From: Photorhabdus khanii NC19
GTDB lineage: Bacteria > Pseudomonadota > Gammaproteobacteria > Enterobacterales > Enterobacteriaceae
DNA length: 64,000 bases
Reading direction: 5' to 3'
Assembly (NCBI RefSeq): GCF_000517265.1
Contig: NZ_AYSJ01000002.1
Coordinates: 712,096-776,095 of the forward strand
A program made the translations under genes and the position numbers. The notes beneath the pieces are model-generated. The model made no database searches. It saw only the letters and a program-made list of their open reading frames with translations, and was not told where the DNA came from. Of the stretch, positions 31,339-41,526 are shown one piece after another. Position 1 is the stretch's first letter; every line of letters begins with the position of its first letter.

Positions 31339-31414
31339 GGGTCGTTAGCTCAGTCGGTAGAGCAGTTGACTTTTAATCAATTGGTCGCAGGTTCGAATCC
31401 TGCACGACCCACCA
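31339..31414 (+). tRNA. tRNA-Lys (UUU), copy 2
   Basis: 76 nt, identical to copy 1, repeat period 113 bp. An extra lysine gene relative to the E. coli cluster. Confidence 0.97.
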
Positions 31415-31450
31415 TCTTGAAAGACATAATTCGTATAATTCCCCATAGAG

Positions 31451-31524
31451 AGATCATCATTAGATCAGTCGGTAGAGCAGTTAGCTTTTAATTCATTAGT
31501 TGCAGGTTCTGGCCTGGCAAATCA
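31451..31524 (+). pseudogene. Decayed third tRNA-Lys copy
   Basis: The centre still reads CAGTCGGTAGAGCAGTT and CTTTTAAT as in the two intact tRNA-Lys genes. Both acceptor-stem strands are mutated, the T arm reads GCAGGTTCTGGCCTGGCA, and CCA has become TCA. The flanks also match: GAAAGACATAATT before it resembles AAAAGACGTAGTT before copy 2, and ATCTTGA follows both. It is a tandem duplicate that can no longer fold as a tRNA. Confidence 0.85.
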
Positions 31525-31646
31525 TCTTGAATATGTGATATCCCGGTTGTGCAAGTCATATTCGTGTCCAAACTACCTATACCAATAATGTCAGATGGGA
31601 TAAGCTTTACGTAATTGTTGTATTAGCTAATTATTAGGATATAAAA

Positions 31647-32612
31647 ATGAATCTCTACGGACTCGTGGCTGATATTGGTGGTACGAATGCCAGATTAGCA
31701 CTTTGTAATTTGAAAGATGGGGCTATTGACCAGATTAAAACATATAGTGCAAAACAATACGCTGGGTTGGAGTCTATTATCAGCCACTATTTGGCGGAGC
31801 AAAAAGTAATAATAACTTATGCTTGTATCGCTATTGCCTGTCCGATAAATGGTGATTGGGTGGAAATGACCAACCACCAATGGGCATTTTCTATTAGTGA
31901 GCTGAAACAGGCGCTTGGGCTAGAAAAGTTAGATGTTATTAATGACTTCACTGCCGTATCTATGGCTATCCCTATGCTGACAGAGGAACATAAAGTTCAA
32001 TTGGGAGGGGGAGCAGCGGTTGAAGATAAACCCATTGTTGTTTATGGGGCTGGAACCGGCCTTGGTGTGGCTCATTTGATAAAAGCAGGCAAGCAATGGA
32101 TAAGTTTACCTGGTGAAGGAGGTCATGTAGATTTTGCGGCAAATAGTGAAGAACAAGATGCAATATTAGCTGTTTTACGTCGTAAACTGGGGCATGTTTC
32201 GGTAGAAAGAATCTTGTCCGGTAGTGGATTAGTGAATCTCTATCAAGCCATTGCAATTTTGGATCATAGCCAGCCGGAAGAGTTAGAACCCGAAATAGTG
32301 ACACAACGAGCATTGGATGAAAGTTGTCAATATTGCCATCGTGCCCTGATACTATTTTGTGAAATTATGGGGCGATTTGGCGGGAATTTAGCTTTAAATA
32401 TGGGAGCTTTTGGTGGTGTGTATATCGCTGGTGGTATAGTGCCGCGGTTTTTTGATTTCTTTAAGCAATCGAATTTCATTTATGGATTTGAGGATAAAGG
32501 GCGTTTTAAAACATTAGTACAACAGATTCCTGTTTATTTGATTACTCATCCGCAACCTGGATTATTAGGTTCAGGGACATATTTACGGCAACAACTCTCA
32601 TTGATTGATTAA
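31647..32612 (+). CDS. glk: Glucokinase
   Basis: ATP-dependent glucose kinase of the bacterial ROK-related Glk family. Phosphate motif [12 protein letters not shown] (near residue 6), [10 protein letters not shown] with the catalytic Asp, [21 protein letters not shown], and the C-terminal [12 protein letters not shown]. Length 321 equals E. coli. Stands alone between the tRNA cluster and an AT-rich gap. Confidence 0.97.
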   Translation: MNLYGLVADIGGTNARLALCNLKDGAIDQIKTYSAKQYAGLESIISHYLAEQKVIITYACIAIACPINGDWVEMTNHQWAFSISELKQALGLEKLDVINDFTAVSMAIPMLTEEHKVQLGGGAAVEDKPIVVYGAGTGLGVAHLIKAGKQWISLPGEGGHVDFAANSEEQDAILAVLRRKLGHVSVERILSGSGLVNLYQAIAILDHSQPEELEPEIVTQRALDESCQYCHRALILFCEIMGRFGGNLALNMGAFGGVYIAGGIVPRFFDFFKQSNFIYGFEDKGRFKTLVQQIPVYLITHPQPGLLGSGTYLRQQLSLID

Positions 32613-33529
32613 GCTATAAAGACAGATATATACATATTGAAACTAGTGATTGTATATATCTGACTAAAATCTCTGAAAATATAAATATATTTGAATTACA
32701 TATGCGAAGTTATATTTAAGATATTGTTTTTATTAATATTTTTTCATAAGTATTGTTTGGTGGTGGTAAATGTATTGATTTATTGCAATGCTATTAGGAA
32801 TCTGGAGATGTATTTAAAATGAATAATTGTATGTGACCAACTGGAAACAATATTTCATATTGAAAAATATATTAAATTAAATTTTTGTTTATGGATGTAA
32901 TATTTTTTTAATAATTAGATTTTCAATGAAGAGATATTTTTATAATAAATTAATAAAGTTTTTTATTTGTTTATTTATTGGGTTTTGTTTTGTAAATTAA
33001 TAAATTATAATCATTGATTGTATGGTTTATTTTAAGCTATTAATTATAAAAATATGTTAATAACCTGAATATTAAATTGTATTTTATTTATTATAAATAG
33101 AATTTCATAATACCGATACAGTTGGTCTATTCGATTGATATCTGAAAAGGGCCACTCTGACGTCTGATGAACTGCTTTGTACTATGCATACCACAACCCT
33201 TGTTGTGTAAGGCGTTGGCAAGGTGTATCACTATTTTGAAAAGTTATTTATAAAAATATTAATTCATATATGAAAAAATTACTGATTTATTTATATACCA
33301 CTGTAACATCGACTTGTACTTTAGGGATAATTAGAAATTGCATATGATTATAGATTCTGCAAATAGAGCTTCTATTAACATGAGTTGGTTACATTTTATA
33401 CGAGTGTTGTTATACTGTTTTCATGGAATATTGTGTTTGGAATGTATACCAAGAACATAAGGCTGTTAGCCTATCTTATTATTTATAAAGGAAAAGTCAG
33501 GCTGTATGAAAGTTGGTGAGGTGTTGTTC
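32613..33529. other. AT-rich gene-less region between glk and tRNA-Arg
   Basis: About 0.9 kb, strikingly AT-rich, without any supported ORF. One islet of higher GC (about 33130-33235) holds a minus-strand open stretch that ends M-H-S-T-K-Q-F-I-R-R-Q-S-G-P-F-Q and six more residues before TAG, plus a small hairpin CACAAC/GTTGTG. It lies on the 3' side of a tRNA-Arg gene, the side where integrating elements insert, so it may be the scar of a lost island. Confidence 0.6.
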
Positions 33530-33604
33530 TGGCGTCCCCTGCAGGGATCGAACCTGCAATTAGCCCTTAGGAGGGGCTTGTTATATCCATTTAACTAAGG
33601 GGAC
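33530..33604 (-). tRNA. argW: tRNA-Arg (CCU)
   Basis: 75 nt with encoded CCA. The anticodon arm GCCCC-TCCTAAG-GGGCT gives CCT; T arm CAGGTTCGATCCCTG. Corresponds to E. coli argW, which lies in the same neighbourhood and is a known phage integration site. Confidence 0.96.
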
Positions 33605-33792
33605 AATATCCGCATTATAACTGTTTTTCTTTCCTAAGATAAGGCGTTATGAACTGTTTGCCTATTTAGCAACCACTCAATTTGAGTACCATTCAAGTTG
33701 AATTGTCAGTAATATTTATTTATTGATGATCATCGGTGGGTAATACATAAATTGATTTGCCGGATCTAAGAAGTTATTACTTGGAGAAATGT

Positions 33793-34545
33793 ATGACGTA
33801 TCGTTTGGGCGGAATCGCTCTTACAGCCGCATTACTGGTGGGATGTGCCAGTTCATCTAATACTGTTGAGCAGGGGCGTTCAGATCCTCTGGAAGGTTTT
33901 AACCGTACAATGTTCAGTTTTAATTATGATGTTCTTGATCCTTATATTCTACGTCCGGTTGCGGTAGTGTGGCACGATTATGTACCCATGCCTGCTCGAA
34001 ATGGTTTGGGTAATTTTCTAAGTAATCTCGAAGAGCCGGCTAGCATGGTAAACAGTTTCTTACGTGGTAACCCATATCAGGGAATGAAACATTTTAATCG
34101 TTTTTTCCTGAATACCATTTTTGGGATGGGCGGGTTGATTGATGTCGCAACTATGGCAAACCCTAAACTGGCAAAAGAAGAGTCAAAACGCTTTGGTAGT
34201 ACTCTGGGCTATTATGATGTGGGGTATGGTCCTTATGCCGTATTGCCGGGCTATGGCAGTTTCACTCTACGTGATGAAGGGGGAAATTGGGCTGATGTGA
34301 CTTACCCAATGCTAAGTTATCTGAATATCTGGATGTCAGCCGGTAAATGGGTATTTGAAGGTATTGAAACGCGTGCTCGTTTACTGGATTCTGATGGTTT
34401 GTTGAAGAATTCATCAGATCCATACCTGATGATGCGCGAGGCTTATTTCCAGAGCCATGATTTTATGGCAAGTGACGGTAAACTGGAAGCCACGAAAAAT
34501 CCAAATGCTGAAGCATTACAGGATGAGTTGGACAGTATTGATTGA
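33793..34545 (+). CDS. mlaA: Outer-membrane lipoprotein MlaA (VacJ)
   Basis: Outer-membrane component of the Mla system that removes misplaced phospholipids from the outer leaflet and passes them to MlaC. Lipobox L-L-V-G-C (Cys near residue 19), then Q-G-R-S-D-P-L-E-G-F-N-R, L-R-P-V-A-V, N-F-L-S-N-L-E-E-P, R-F-F-L-N-T-I-F-G-M-G-G and F-G-S-T-L-G-Y-Y. Start set to ATG 33793 (M-T-Y-R-L-G-G), six bases after GGAG; an upstream in-frame start at 33757 would put a non-signal tail in front. Product 250 residues (E. coli 251). Confidence 0.95.
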   Translation: MTYRLGGIALTAALLVGCASSSNTVEQGRSDPLEGFNRTMFSFNYDVLDPYILRPVAVVWHDYVPMPARNGLGNFLSNLEEPASMVNSFLRGNPYQGMKHFNRFFLNTIFGMGGLIDVATMANPKLAKEESKRFGSTLGYYDVGYGPYAVLPGYGSFTLRDEGGNWADVTYPMLSYLNIWMSAGKWVFEGIETRARLLDSDGLLKNSSDPYLMMREAYFQSHDFMASDGKLEATKNPNAEALQDELDSID

Positions 34546-34574
34546 TAGTTACTTCTGGTTTAGCTCTATGAATG

Positions 34575-34605
34575 AAAAAGGATAGCAGCGAGGCTATCCT
34601 TTTTT
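34575..34605. terminator. Bidirectional terminator between mlaA and fadL
   Basis: AAAAAGGATAGC (34575-34586), loop AGCGAG, GCTATCCTTTTTT (34593-34605). A-run and T-run on both sides; it serves both convergent genes. Confidence 0.85.
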
Positions 34606-34620
34606 AGGCACTACATATTA

Positions 34621-35931
34621 TCAGAATGCGTAGTTGAAGTTCACACCATATAACCAGGCAGAACCTTTCGCATCAAATTCATACGGCTTATTGGTGTCAG
34701 ATGATGTTTCAGACAACTTCTCTTTAACAGTGACTTTCTGACCATGCATATAAGAAACGCCTACGTCAACAGACATGTCTTTGTTAAATGCGTAAGTTGC
34801 GCCAGCACTCAACCAGAAACGGTCCTGATCAGGAATAGAGATAGAACGGTTTTCAGCAGGAATCGGGCTGTCATCAAAGGCGATGCCAGTACGGAATGTC
34901 CAATTGTCATCGTGATAATAAGTTGTTCCTAAAGCAATCCGGTAGGCATCTTTAAAACCTTCATGTTTACTGAACAGGACTGAACCGTCTTTATTTCTGG
35001 TGCCTTTTAGCTCACTAAACTCACTCCAGCCTGTATATGCCAGGCTATAGTGGATAGCCCATTTAGGTGCTACGCGGTTGTAACCGGAAATCTCCCAGAT
35101 ATCTGGCAAATTGAGATCCAATCTACCACTAATAGTTTTACCACCGGTGGCAGGTAATTGCGCAATTTTTCCTATCCTAGGAGGTATATCGTTTTTATAG
35201 TCACCGTCTTTAAATTTGACTTTAACTTTAGAGCGGTAAGTCAGGCTGTAGCGGTTATTTTCATCCACTTCGTACATGATGCCTGCGTTCCAACCATAGC
35301 CCCAATCTTTGCCTGACAGATTAGCAACTTCATCAGTTGGTTTTATTAGGCCGTTCAGTTTATTTGACAGAATACCCGCATGGCGGACGATTTTGGCATC
35401 AGCATAAACGGCGTTCAGTCCTAAACCAAAGCTGAAGTTATCGTTCAGTCGATAAGCACCGCTCAGGTTGAAGTTCAATGTTGTCAGATCAGTTTTACCG
35501 CCGATAGGGCCTGCTGCATAGTTGTTACTAAAATCAGTAGCCAGACCAAAGTTAGTGGTGACAGAAGTACCAACAAACCATTGATCATCAATTGGCATAA
35601 TAAAATGCAGATTAGGTATCCACGCGGTAGGCGCAATGTTTTTAGCGTTGGTACTTTTACCTATCATTGGCGATTTACCGGTAATATCAACATCTGGGTT
35701 GATATAGACTGCACCAATAGAAAACGATGGGCGATCAAACAGAGTCATTGCTGCTGGGTTACGGCTGCCTACAGTTGCGTTATCTGCAACAACGCCTTCC
35801 CCGGAAAAGGCCCGGCCCAAAGCCGAAGTAGAAAATTCGTTTAACTGGAAACCAGCAGCGCCAGCGTTGGATGAAATTATAGCCACTGCAACCGCTAATG
35901 CTGAACGGGTGAACAGGTTTTTCTGGTTCAT
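34621..35931 (-). CDS. fadL: Long-chain fatty acid outer-membrane channel FadL
   Basis: Fourteen-stranded outer-membrane barrel that passes long-chain fatty acids. Signal peptide of about 26 residues, then mature N-terminus [11 protein letters not shown] (the hatch region). Later blocks: [56 protein letters not shown] and terminal F-N-Y-A-F. I start at ATG 35931 (M-N-Q-K-N), eight bases after GAGGG; the TTG six bases before it is less likely. Product 436 residues. Divergent from fadIJ with FadR-like sites between. Confidence 0.96.
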   Translation of the reverse strand: MNQKNLFTRSALAVAVAIISSNAGAAGFQLNEFSTSALGRAFSGEGVVADNATVGSRNPAAMTLFDRPSFSIGAVYINPDVDITGKSPMIGKSTNAKNIAPTAWIPNLHFIMPIDDQWFVGTSVTTNFGLATDFSNNYAAGPIGGKTDLTTLNFNLSGAYRLNDNFSFGLGLNAVYADAKIVRHAGILSNKLNGLIKPTDEVANLSGKDWGYGWNAGIMYEVDENNRYSLTYRSKVKVKFKDGDYKNDIPPRIGKIAQLPATGGKTISGRLDLNLPDIWEISGYNRVAPKWAIHYSLAYTGWSEFSELKGTRNKDGSVLFSKHEGFKDAYRIALGTTYYHDDNWTFRTGIAFDDSPIPAENRSISIPDQDRFWLSAGATYAFNKDMSVDVGVSYMHGQKVTVKEKLSETSSDTNKPYEFDAKGSAWLYGVNFNYAF

Positions 35932-36019
35932 GACCAAAACCCTCTTGTTTATTATTTAACTATGCCACTTATCTTAGCAAGGAGCGCAGGATTGTAGAGT
36001 CGGTTTGTCTTGATGACAA

Positions 36020-36052
36020 ATCAGACCAATCGTGAAGTATAGGTCTGATAAC
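36020..36052. promoter_or_regulatory. Paired FadR-like half sites near fadL
   Basis: ATCAGACCAAT followed 14 bp later by TAGGTCTGATA. CAGACC and GGTCTG form an inverted pair; each agrees with about eight positions of the FadR core TGGTCNGACCA. Position about 100 bp upstream of the fadL start fits repression by FadR. Confidence 0.45.
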
Positions 36053-36406
36053 AGTTGGTGTTGCAAGAATGTTTTTAAAATATGATCAAATTGATATCAA
36101 AAACGCGACTCAGTTAACAAAAAAATGATTTTTGATGTTAATAAAAACGTTTAACAATGAAATTCTGAGATCAAATTTCAGCAGGATAAGTTACTTATAA
36201 AGAGTAAGTTCTGGTTTTCCGCTATTTTGATAAATAGCGGGGTATTTTGTTGAATTCCTCCTTATTGTTATTTCTTTTTTACCGCTTGCGAACATGCTCT
36301 AAGAAGCATTGAAATTATTTAGCTATTAAATAAATTAAAGTTGCGCTTCCTCTCATTTTTAGTTTATTCAGGTTTGCTATTTATAAACATTACGCTAACA
36401 ATGATC

Positions 36407-36424
36407 TATCAGGTCAGACCTGTC
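36407..36424. promoter_or_regulatory. FadR operator upstream of fadI
   Basis: ATCAGGTCAGACCTGT contains AGGTCAGACCT, a nearly perfect match to the FadR palindrome TGGTCNGACCA, 67 bp before the fadI ATG. Confidence 0.7.
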
Positions 36425-36490
36425 CAGGTCGGTTAAAAATTTTTTTCAGTAATTTGATTGAGTTAACGATAATCTTTCAGGAGCCCCGTT

Positions 36491-37801
36491 ATGAGTCGTC
36501 CTTTAACAAAAGTGACACAGCAAGGTGATCGTATCGCTATTGTCAGCGGGCTACGTATCCCATTTGCTAAACAGGCAACATCGTATCACGGCATACCGGC
36601 TGTGGATTTGGGTAAATCAGTCGTCAGCGAATTGGTGGCCAGGAGTGGTTTACCCCCTGAAAAGATTGATCAACTGGTGTTTGGACAAGTGGTGCAAATG
36701 CCTGAAGCGCCGAATATTGCCCGTGAAATCGTTCTTGGTGCTGGATTGAGTGTGAATACTGATGCTTACAGTGTATCCCGTGCATGTGCGACTAGCTTTC
36801 AGGCGATTGCCAATGTGGCTGAAAGCATTATGGCCGGTACGGTGAATATCGGAATTGCGGGTGGAGCGGACTCCTCTTCTGTTTTGCCCATTGGGGTGAC
36901 TAAATCCTTGGCCCGTACTCTTGTGGATATGAATAAAGCGAAAGCTTTATCACAGCGTCTTAAGTTATTTAGCCGCCTTAAATTTCGTGATTTATTGCCT
37001 GTATCTCCGGCGGTAGCGGAATATTCCACAGGTCTGCGTATGGGAGATACCGCAGAACAAATGGCGAAGACTTACCGTATCAGCCGGGAAGATCAGGATG
37101 CATTGGCACATCGATCCCATATTCTGGCAGCAAAAGCCTGGGAACAGGGATTGTTGGTTGATGAAGTCATGACGGCTCATTTCCCGCCATACCGTGAAGC
37201 ATTGCTTGAAGATAATAATATTCGTACAAATTCTGTATTAACTTCCTATGCGAAGCTGCGTCCGGCATTTGACCGCAAGTACGGCACTGTCACTGCCGCA
37301 AACAGTACACCGCTGACAGATGGCGCAGCGGCAGTCATATTGATGCGTGAATTTGTGGCAAAAGAGTTGGGAATGAAACCGCTTGGTTATCTGCGTAGCT
37401 ATGCATTCTCAGCAATTGATGTTTGGCAGGATATGTTACTGGGGCCGTCATACGCGACGCCAATAGCGCTCGATCGTGCAGGTATTACGCTGAAAGATCT
37501 GACTTTAATTGATATGCATGAAGCCTTTGCTGCTCAGACACTGGCAAACCTGAAAATGTTTGCCAGTGATGAATTTGCCCGTAATAAATTAGGGCGTGCT
37601 CAAGCAATTGGTGAAGTCGACATGGATAAATTTAATGTCTTGGGTGGTTCAATTGCTTATGGGCACCCATTTGCAGCAACAGGGGCTCGTATGGTGACGC
37701 AGGTATTGAATGAGTTGCGTCGTCGTGGCGGCGGATTGGGGTTAACGACTGCTTGTGCTGCTGGCGGGTTGGGCACAGCTATGGTATTGGAGGTGGAATA
37801 A
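36491..37801 (+). CDS. fadI: 3-ketoacyl-CoA thiolase FadI
   Basis: Beta subunit of the FadIJ beta-oxidation complex, cleaving 3-ketoacyl-CoA to acetyl-CoA and a shortened acyl-CoA. The nucleophilic Cys is in [11 protein letters not shown] (near residue 99). His is in [16 protein letters not shown], and the second Cys in [10 protein letters not shown]. It has the 436 residues of E. coli FadI. AGGAGCC lies just upstream of the ATG. Its stop overlaps the fadJ start by one base (TAATG). Confidence 0.97.
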   Translation: MSRPLTKVTQQGDRIAIVSGLRIPFAKQATSYHGIPAVDLGKSVVSELVARSGLPPEKIDQLVFGQVVQMPEAPNIAREIVLGAGLSVNTDAYSVSRACATSFQAIANVAESIMAGTVNIGIAGGADSSSVLPIGVTKSLARTLVDMNKAKALSQRLKLFSRLKFRDLLPVSPAVAEYSTGLRMGDTAEQMAKTYRISREDQDALAHRSHILAAKAWEQGLLVDEVMTAHFPPYREALLEDNNIRTNSVLTSYAKLRPAFDRKYGTVTAANSTPLTDGAAAVILMREFVAKELGMKPLGYLRSYAFSAIDVWQDMLLGPSYATPIALDRAGITLKDLTLIDMHEAFAAQTLANLKMFASDEFARNKLGRAQAIGEVDMDKFNVLGGSIAYGHPFAATGARMVTQVLNELRRRGGGLGLTTACAAGGLGTAMVLEVE

Positions 37802-39984
37802 TGACTCAGTCTCAGCATGACGCTGCAACCATCACTGCGGATGCAAAACAGACAGCTTCTGTTTTCAGTTTTGATATAAGGCCGGACAAGATCGGTGTTA
37901 TTACTATTGATGTTCCGGGAGAAAAGGTAAATACGCTGAAAGCAGAATTTGTTGATCAATTTCTGCATGTTTTCAAACAAGCTCAGCAATCTTCCGGTCT
38001 TAAAGGGTTAATTTTGATTTCCGGTAAGCCGGATACTTTTATTGCCGGTGCTGATATCTCCATGATTGCCGGGTGTAAAACCAAAGAAGAGGCACAAGAT
38101 CTGGCTGAAAAGGGTCAGAAATTGTTTTCTCAAATAGCCAATTATCCTTTGCCTGTTGTAGCGGCGATTCATGGCGCTTGTTTAGGGGGCGGTCTGGAAC
38201 TGGCGCTTGCATGTCATTGGCGTATTTGTTCACTGGATGATAAAACCCGTCTTGGATTACCTGAAGTTCAACTTGGGTTATTACCGGGTTCAGGTGGTAC
38301 TCAGCGGTTGCCAAGATTAATTGGTGTCAGTTCAGCTCTGGATATCATTCTGACAGGCAAGCAATTACGGTCGAAACAGGCATTGCGGCTCGGTGTGGTG
38401 GATGACGCGGTGCCGTTGGATATTTTGCTGGAAGTCGCTGTTGAAAAAGTTAAAAAAGGCATTCCGGTGCGTAAATCTTTGCCATGGCAACAGCGATTGT
38501 TAGTTGGGCCGGTGGGAAGATATTTTTTGTTTAATATCGTTCGTAAAAAGACGTTGGCGAAAACGCGTGGGCACTATCCGGCTCCTGAGCGAATTATTGC
38601 TGTTGTCAAAGAAGGTCTTGAGAAAGGTATGACCCAAGGTTTACGGGCCGAGGCAACGGCATTCGGTGAATTAGCAATGACACGGGAATCTGCCGCTTTA
38701 CGTAATCTGTTTTTTGCTGCAACTTCCCTGAAAAATGAAACCGGTTCATCAGAGAAACCAGCGAGAATCGAACGGGTTGGTATATTAGGTGGTGGTTTGA
38801 TGGGCGGGGGAATTGCAAATGTAACAACCATCCGTGGCAAACTACCGGTGCGTATCAAAGATATTAATGAAAAGGGCATTAGTCAGGTACTAAAGTACAC
38901 GTGGGATTTATTGTCTAAACGGGTGAAGCAAAAACGATTACGCCCGGCAGAGCGTGCTCAACAAATGATGCTGATTTCAGGAACGACGGATTATCGCGGT
39001 TTCGAACAGACAGATATTGTTGTTGAGGCGGTATTTGAGGATTTGTCACTGAAACAGCAAATGGTGGCGGAAATTGAAGCGAATACTAAACCAGAAACCG
39101 TATTTGCATCCAATACTTCTTCACTGCCTATCCATCAGATTGCAGAAAAAGCTCAACGACCAGAGCAGGTTATTGGTCTGCATTATTTTAGCCCAGTGGA
39201 TAAAATGCCTTTGGTGGAAGTTATTCCACACAAAGGAACCAGTGAAAAAACGATTGCTACTGCGGTTGCTCTGGCAAAGAAACAGGGTAAAACCGCTATC
39301 GTGGTCGGTGATAAAGCAGGGTTTTATGTGAACCGGATCCTTGTTCCTTATATCAGTGAAGCCGCGAATTGCCTGGTAGAAGGAGAACCGATTGATCACA
39401 TAGATAAGGCATTGGTTAATTTTGGTTTTCCGGTCGGGCCGATCAATTTATTAGATGAAGTTGGCATTGATGTTGGCACCAAAATTATGCCGATTCTGGT
39501 AGAGCAGCTAGGGCCGCGTTTTGCTGCACCTGAATCTCTTGATGCGGTACTGAAAGATGGCCGTAAGGGCAGGAAAAATGGCCGTGGCTTCTATTTGTAT
39601 ACATCAGAGGTCAGAAAATTCTGGCAGTTTGGTAAGCGAAGCAAAAAGGTTGATAGCTCAGTTTATACTTTGCTGAATATTACACCTGAGTCGCGTATGA
39701 TCTCCTCAGAAATTGCTCAGCGTTGTGTGATGTTGATGCTTAATGAAGCCGTTCGTTGCCTGGATGAAGGGATTATCAGAAGCCCGCGTGATGGTGATAT
39801 TGGTGCGGTATTTGGCATTGGTTTTCCACCATTTTTTGGTGGCCCATTCCGCTATATCGATAGTCTGGGTTGTGCCAGAGTGGTGGAGATTTTACGCAGG
39901 CTGGAAAGTCAGCATGGAGATAGATTTGTCCCTTGTGATCACTTAGTAAAAATGGCTGAACAGAATAAAAATTTCTATCCGTAG
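37801..39984 (+). CDS. fadJ: Multifunctional fatty-acid oxidation protein FadJ
   Basis: Alpha subunit of the complex: enoyl-CoA hydratase/isomerase (residues about 15-205, with A-G-A-D-I-S-M-I and [12 protein letters not shown]) and 3-hydroxyacyl-CoA dehydrogenase (from about 320, NAD motif [13 protein letters not shown], and [21 protein letters not shown]). I start at ATG 37801 (M-T-Q-S-Q-H-D), which overlaps the fadI stop; the frame is open further upstream but only inside fadI. Product 727 residues (E. coli 714). A terminator follows. Confidence 0.97.
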   Translation: MTQSQHDAATITADAKQTASVFSFDIRPDKIGVITIDVPGEKVNTLKAEFVDQFLHVFKQAQQSSGLKGLILISGKPDTFIAGADISMIAGCKTKEEAQDLAEKGQKLFSQIANYPLPVVAAIHGACLGGGLELALACHWRICSLDDKTRLGLPEVQLGLLPGSGGTQRLPRLIGVSSALDIILTGKQLRSKQALRLGVVDDAVPLDILLEVAVEKVKKGIPVRKSLPWQQRLLVGPVGRYFLFNIVRKKTLAKTRGHYPAPERIIAVVKEGLEKGMTQGLRAEATAFGELAMTRESAALRNLFFAATSLKNETGSSEKPARIERVGILGGGLMGGGIANVTTIRGKLPVRIKDINEKGISQVLKYTWDLLSKRVKQKRLRPAERAQQMMLISGTTDYRGFEQTDIVVEAVFEDLSLKQQMVAEIEANTKPETVFASNTSSLPIHQIAEKAQRPEQVIGLHYFSPVDKMPLVEVIPHKGTSEKTIATAVALAKKQGKTAIVVGDKAGFYVNRILVPYISEAANCLVEGEPIDHIDKALVNFGFPVGPINLLDEVGIDVGTKIMPILVEQLGPRFAAPESLDAVLKDGRKGRKNGRGFYLYTSEVRKFWQFGKRSKKVDSSVYTLLNITPESRMISSEIAQRCVMLMLNEAVRCLDEGIIRSPRDGDIGAVFGIGFPPFFGGPFRYIDSLGCARVVEILRRLESQHGDRFVPCDHLVKMAEQNKNFYP

Positions 39985-40013
39985 TAACCTATTATTATAT
40001 TTATGAAAAAATT

Positions 40014-40055
40014 GATTCCGGTGTTTCTGAGGTGCCGGAATCATCTTTAGTCTTT
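40014..40055 (+). terminator. Terminator after fadJ
   Basis: GATTCCGG (40014-40021) and CCGGAATC (40035-40042) form an 8-bp stem with a 13-base loop, followed by T-rich ATCTTTAGTCTTTTT. Confidence 0.7.
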
Positions 40056-40260
40056 TTGAAGAAAAAAGATCTCTTTTAATTTCAAGCAATACCCATTGGG
40101 CTGTTGTTCAATCATTTTATTTGTTTTTGTTTTGAGTAGAATGCCTGCTGCCATACCTGAAATGTCTTTGTGATAATAATTTTTATTGTATAACTCAGGT
40201 TAGATTACTGATATTTATTATCAGCAAGATAACTGCGCTAACTCATTCATACGGTGGATT

Positions 40261-40743
40261 ATGCAAGTTTTTATTATGCGTCATGGCGACGCAGCTTTGG
40301 ATGCAATCAGCGACGCAGCCCGGCAACTCACTCCTCGTGGTTGTAATGAATCACAAGAAATGGCTCGTTGGTTGGCACAACAGGAGCCTCAGATTGGTCT
40401 TGTATTGGTGAGTCCTTATATTCGCGCTGAGCAGACGTTACAGATTGTTCGCAAATCCTTATCATTACCGGATGGTGAAGACGTATTGCCAGGATTAACG
40501 CCATCAGGTGATGCGGCTACGGTTAGCAGTTATCTACAGGTTCTTGCTGAACAAGGATATAACGCTGTTTTGGTTGTCTCCCACTTACCGTTAGTCGGCT
40601 ATTTGGTTGCTGAATTATGTCCGGCAGAAACACCACCGATGTTTGCAACGTCTGCAATCACATGTGTGGATTTAGACAACCAAACTGGCAAAGGAACTCT
40701 TATCTGGCAGGTCAGTCCGTCACAATTGGCAGCAAAGGCCTGA
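40261..40743 (+). CDS. sixA: Phosphohistidine phosphatase SixA
   Basis: Histidine phosphatase of the RHG family that removes phosphate from phosphohistidine proteins, in E. coli ArcB and the nitrogen-PTS protein NPr. R-H-G motif in F-I-M-R-H-G-D-A (residues 7-9), second-site motif V-S-P-Y-I-R-A-E-Q-T, and catalytic His in V-S-H-L-P-L-V. Length 160 (E. coli 161). Ends four bases before the convergent smrB stop, with no terminator between. Confidence 0.95.
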   Translation: MQVFIMRHGDAALDAISDAARQLTPRGCNESQEMARWLAQQEPQIGLVLVSPYIRAEQTLQIVRKSLSLPDGEDVLPGLTPSGDAATVSSYLQVLAEQGYNAVLVVSHLPLVGYLVAELCPAETPPMFATSAITCVDLDNQTGKGTLIWQVSPSQLAAKA

Positions 40744-40747
40744 TAAT

Positions 40748-41293
40748 TCAGCGATATATGAGATCATCAAGTTCGACAAGTATCAATAATGAGGCGTTGC
40801 CACCCCATTCTTTCGGTGCTTGATGGAAGGCGATGATATCTGGGTGCTGGGCCAGCCATAGCGGGGTTTGCTGTTTGAGAATGTGTTTCCCGTGGCCGTG
40901 CATGACGCAGGCACAATAGACATGTTCCCGGCGGCAAGCCGCGATCAATGCTCCAATTTCCTGCTTGGCTTGCATTTGAGTGAGTCCGTGTAAATCAAGA
41001 AACAGTTCTGGTGAATAGTCACCTCGGCGTAGTTTTTTCAGTTCATAATGGCTTGCACCTTCCCTTACGTAACGGGTAGGGCCTTCTGTATCAAGGTTGG
41101 GCTGAAATTCATCAGAAAAATAGTAGCTTGCATCAATTTGCTCTTGCTGTATTCGCTCAGGGGCAATATGGCTGGTCTTTTTTCTTTCGGGAGGATGTAA
41201 GACGGTATCCTGATTCATGCGTTTGGTGCCTGCTACCGATTCTTTAAACAAGCTAATCTCTTCCTCGTTCAGGGAATATTTATTCTTCATCAT
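40748..41293 (-). CDS. smrB: Smr-domain endonuclease SmrB (YfcN)
   Basis: Ribosome-rescue endonuclease that cuts mRNA at collided ribosomes. N-terminal extension (residues 1-95, with Y-F-S-D-E-F-Q-P) and C-terminal Smr domain: [11 protein letters not shown] and [11 protein letters not shown] carry the conserved histidines. Length 181 (E. coli 183). In E. coli it is directly divergent from prmB; here the hut cluster lies between them. Confidence 0.95.
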   Translation of the reverse strand: MMKNKYSLNEEEISLFKESVAGTKRMNQDTVLHPPERKKTSHIAPERIQQEQIDASYYFSDEFQPNLDTEGPTRYVREGASHYELKKLRRGDYSPELFLDLHGLTQMQAKQEIGALIAACRREHVYCACVMHGHGKHILKQQTPLWLAQHPDIIAFHQAPKEWGGNASLLILVELDDLIYR

Positions 41294-41469
41294 TGCTCAG
41301 TTAATCAAACTATTTTGTGACAAGTGTACTGCATCTTTTTAACGATTGAACCTGATTATATTAAATGAAACCTGATTTTACTTGGTTTGTGGCCTAAAAA
41401 TGCTGATAAGAAAGTGTATCCGGGTAGTCAGCAAAATAATTTGACAATTATTGTTGGTTGGAAAATAAA

Positions 41470-41479
41470 TGTATATACA
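41470..41479. promoter_or_regulatory. HutC operator upstream of hutI
   Basis: TGTATATACA, a perfect 10-bp palindrome in the context A-TGTATATACA-ACTA, 48 bp before the hutI start. The identical 14-bp string TGTATATACAACTA occurs upstream of hutU, and HutC repressors of the GntR family bind sites of this form. Confidence 0.8.
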
Positions 41480-41526
41480 ACTAATAGCCTGACTGATCAG
41501 GTACTGATGAATACAGGATGCTAATC

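Larger units (their letters stand above)
35932..36490. other. fadL-fadI divergent intergenic region
   Basis: 559 bp without a gene. In E. coli yfcZ lies between fadI and fadL; I find no trace of it here. The region holds FadR-like sites near both ends (36020-36052 and 36407-36424) and AT-rich sequence between. Confidence 0.7.

Noticed and set aside
30884..31414. Regularly spaced identical blocks, like a repeat array
   Set aside because: The blocks are complete tRNA genes with CCA ends and fold as tRNA-Val and tRNA-Lys; spacers are irregular and there are no cas genes.
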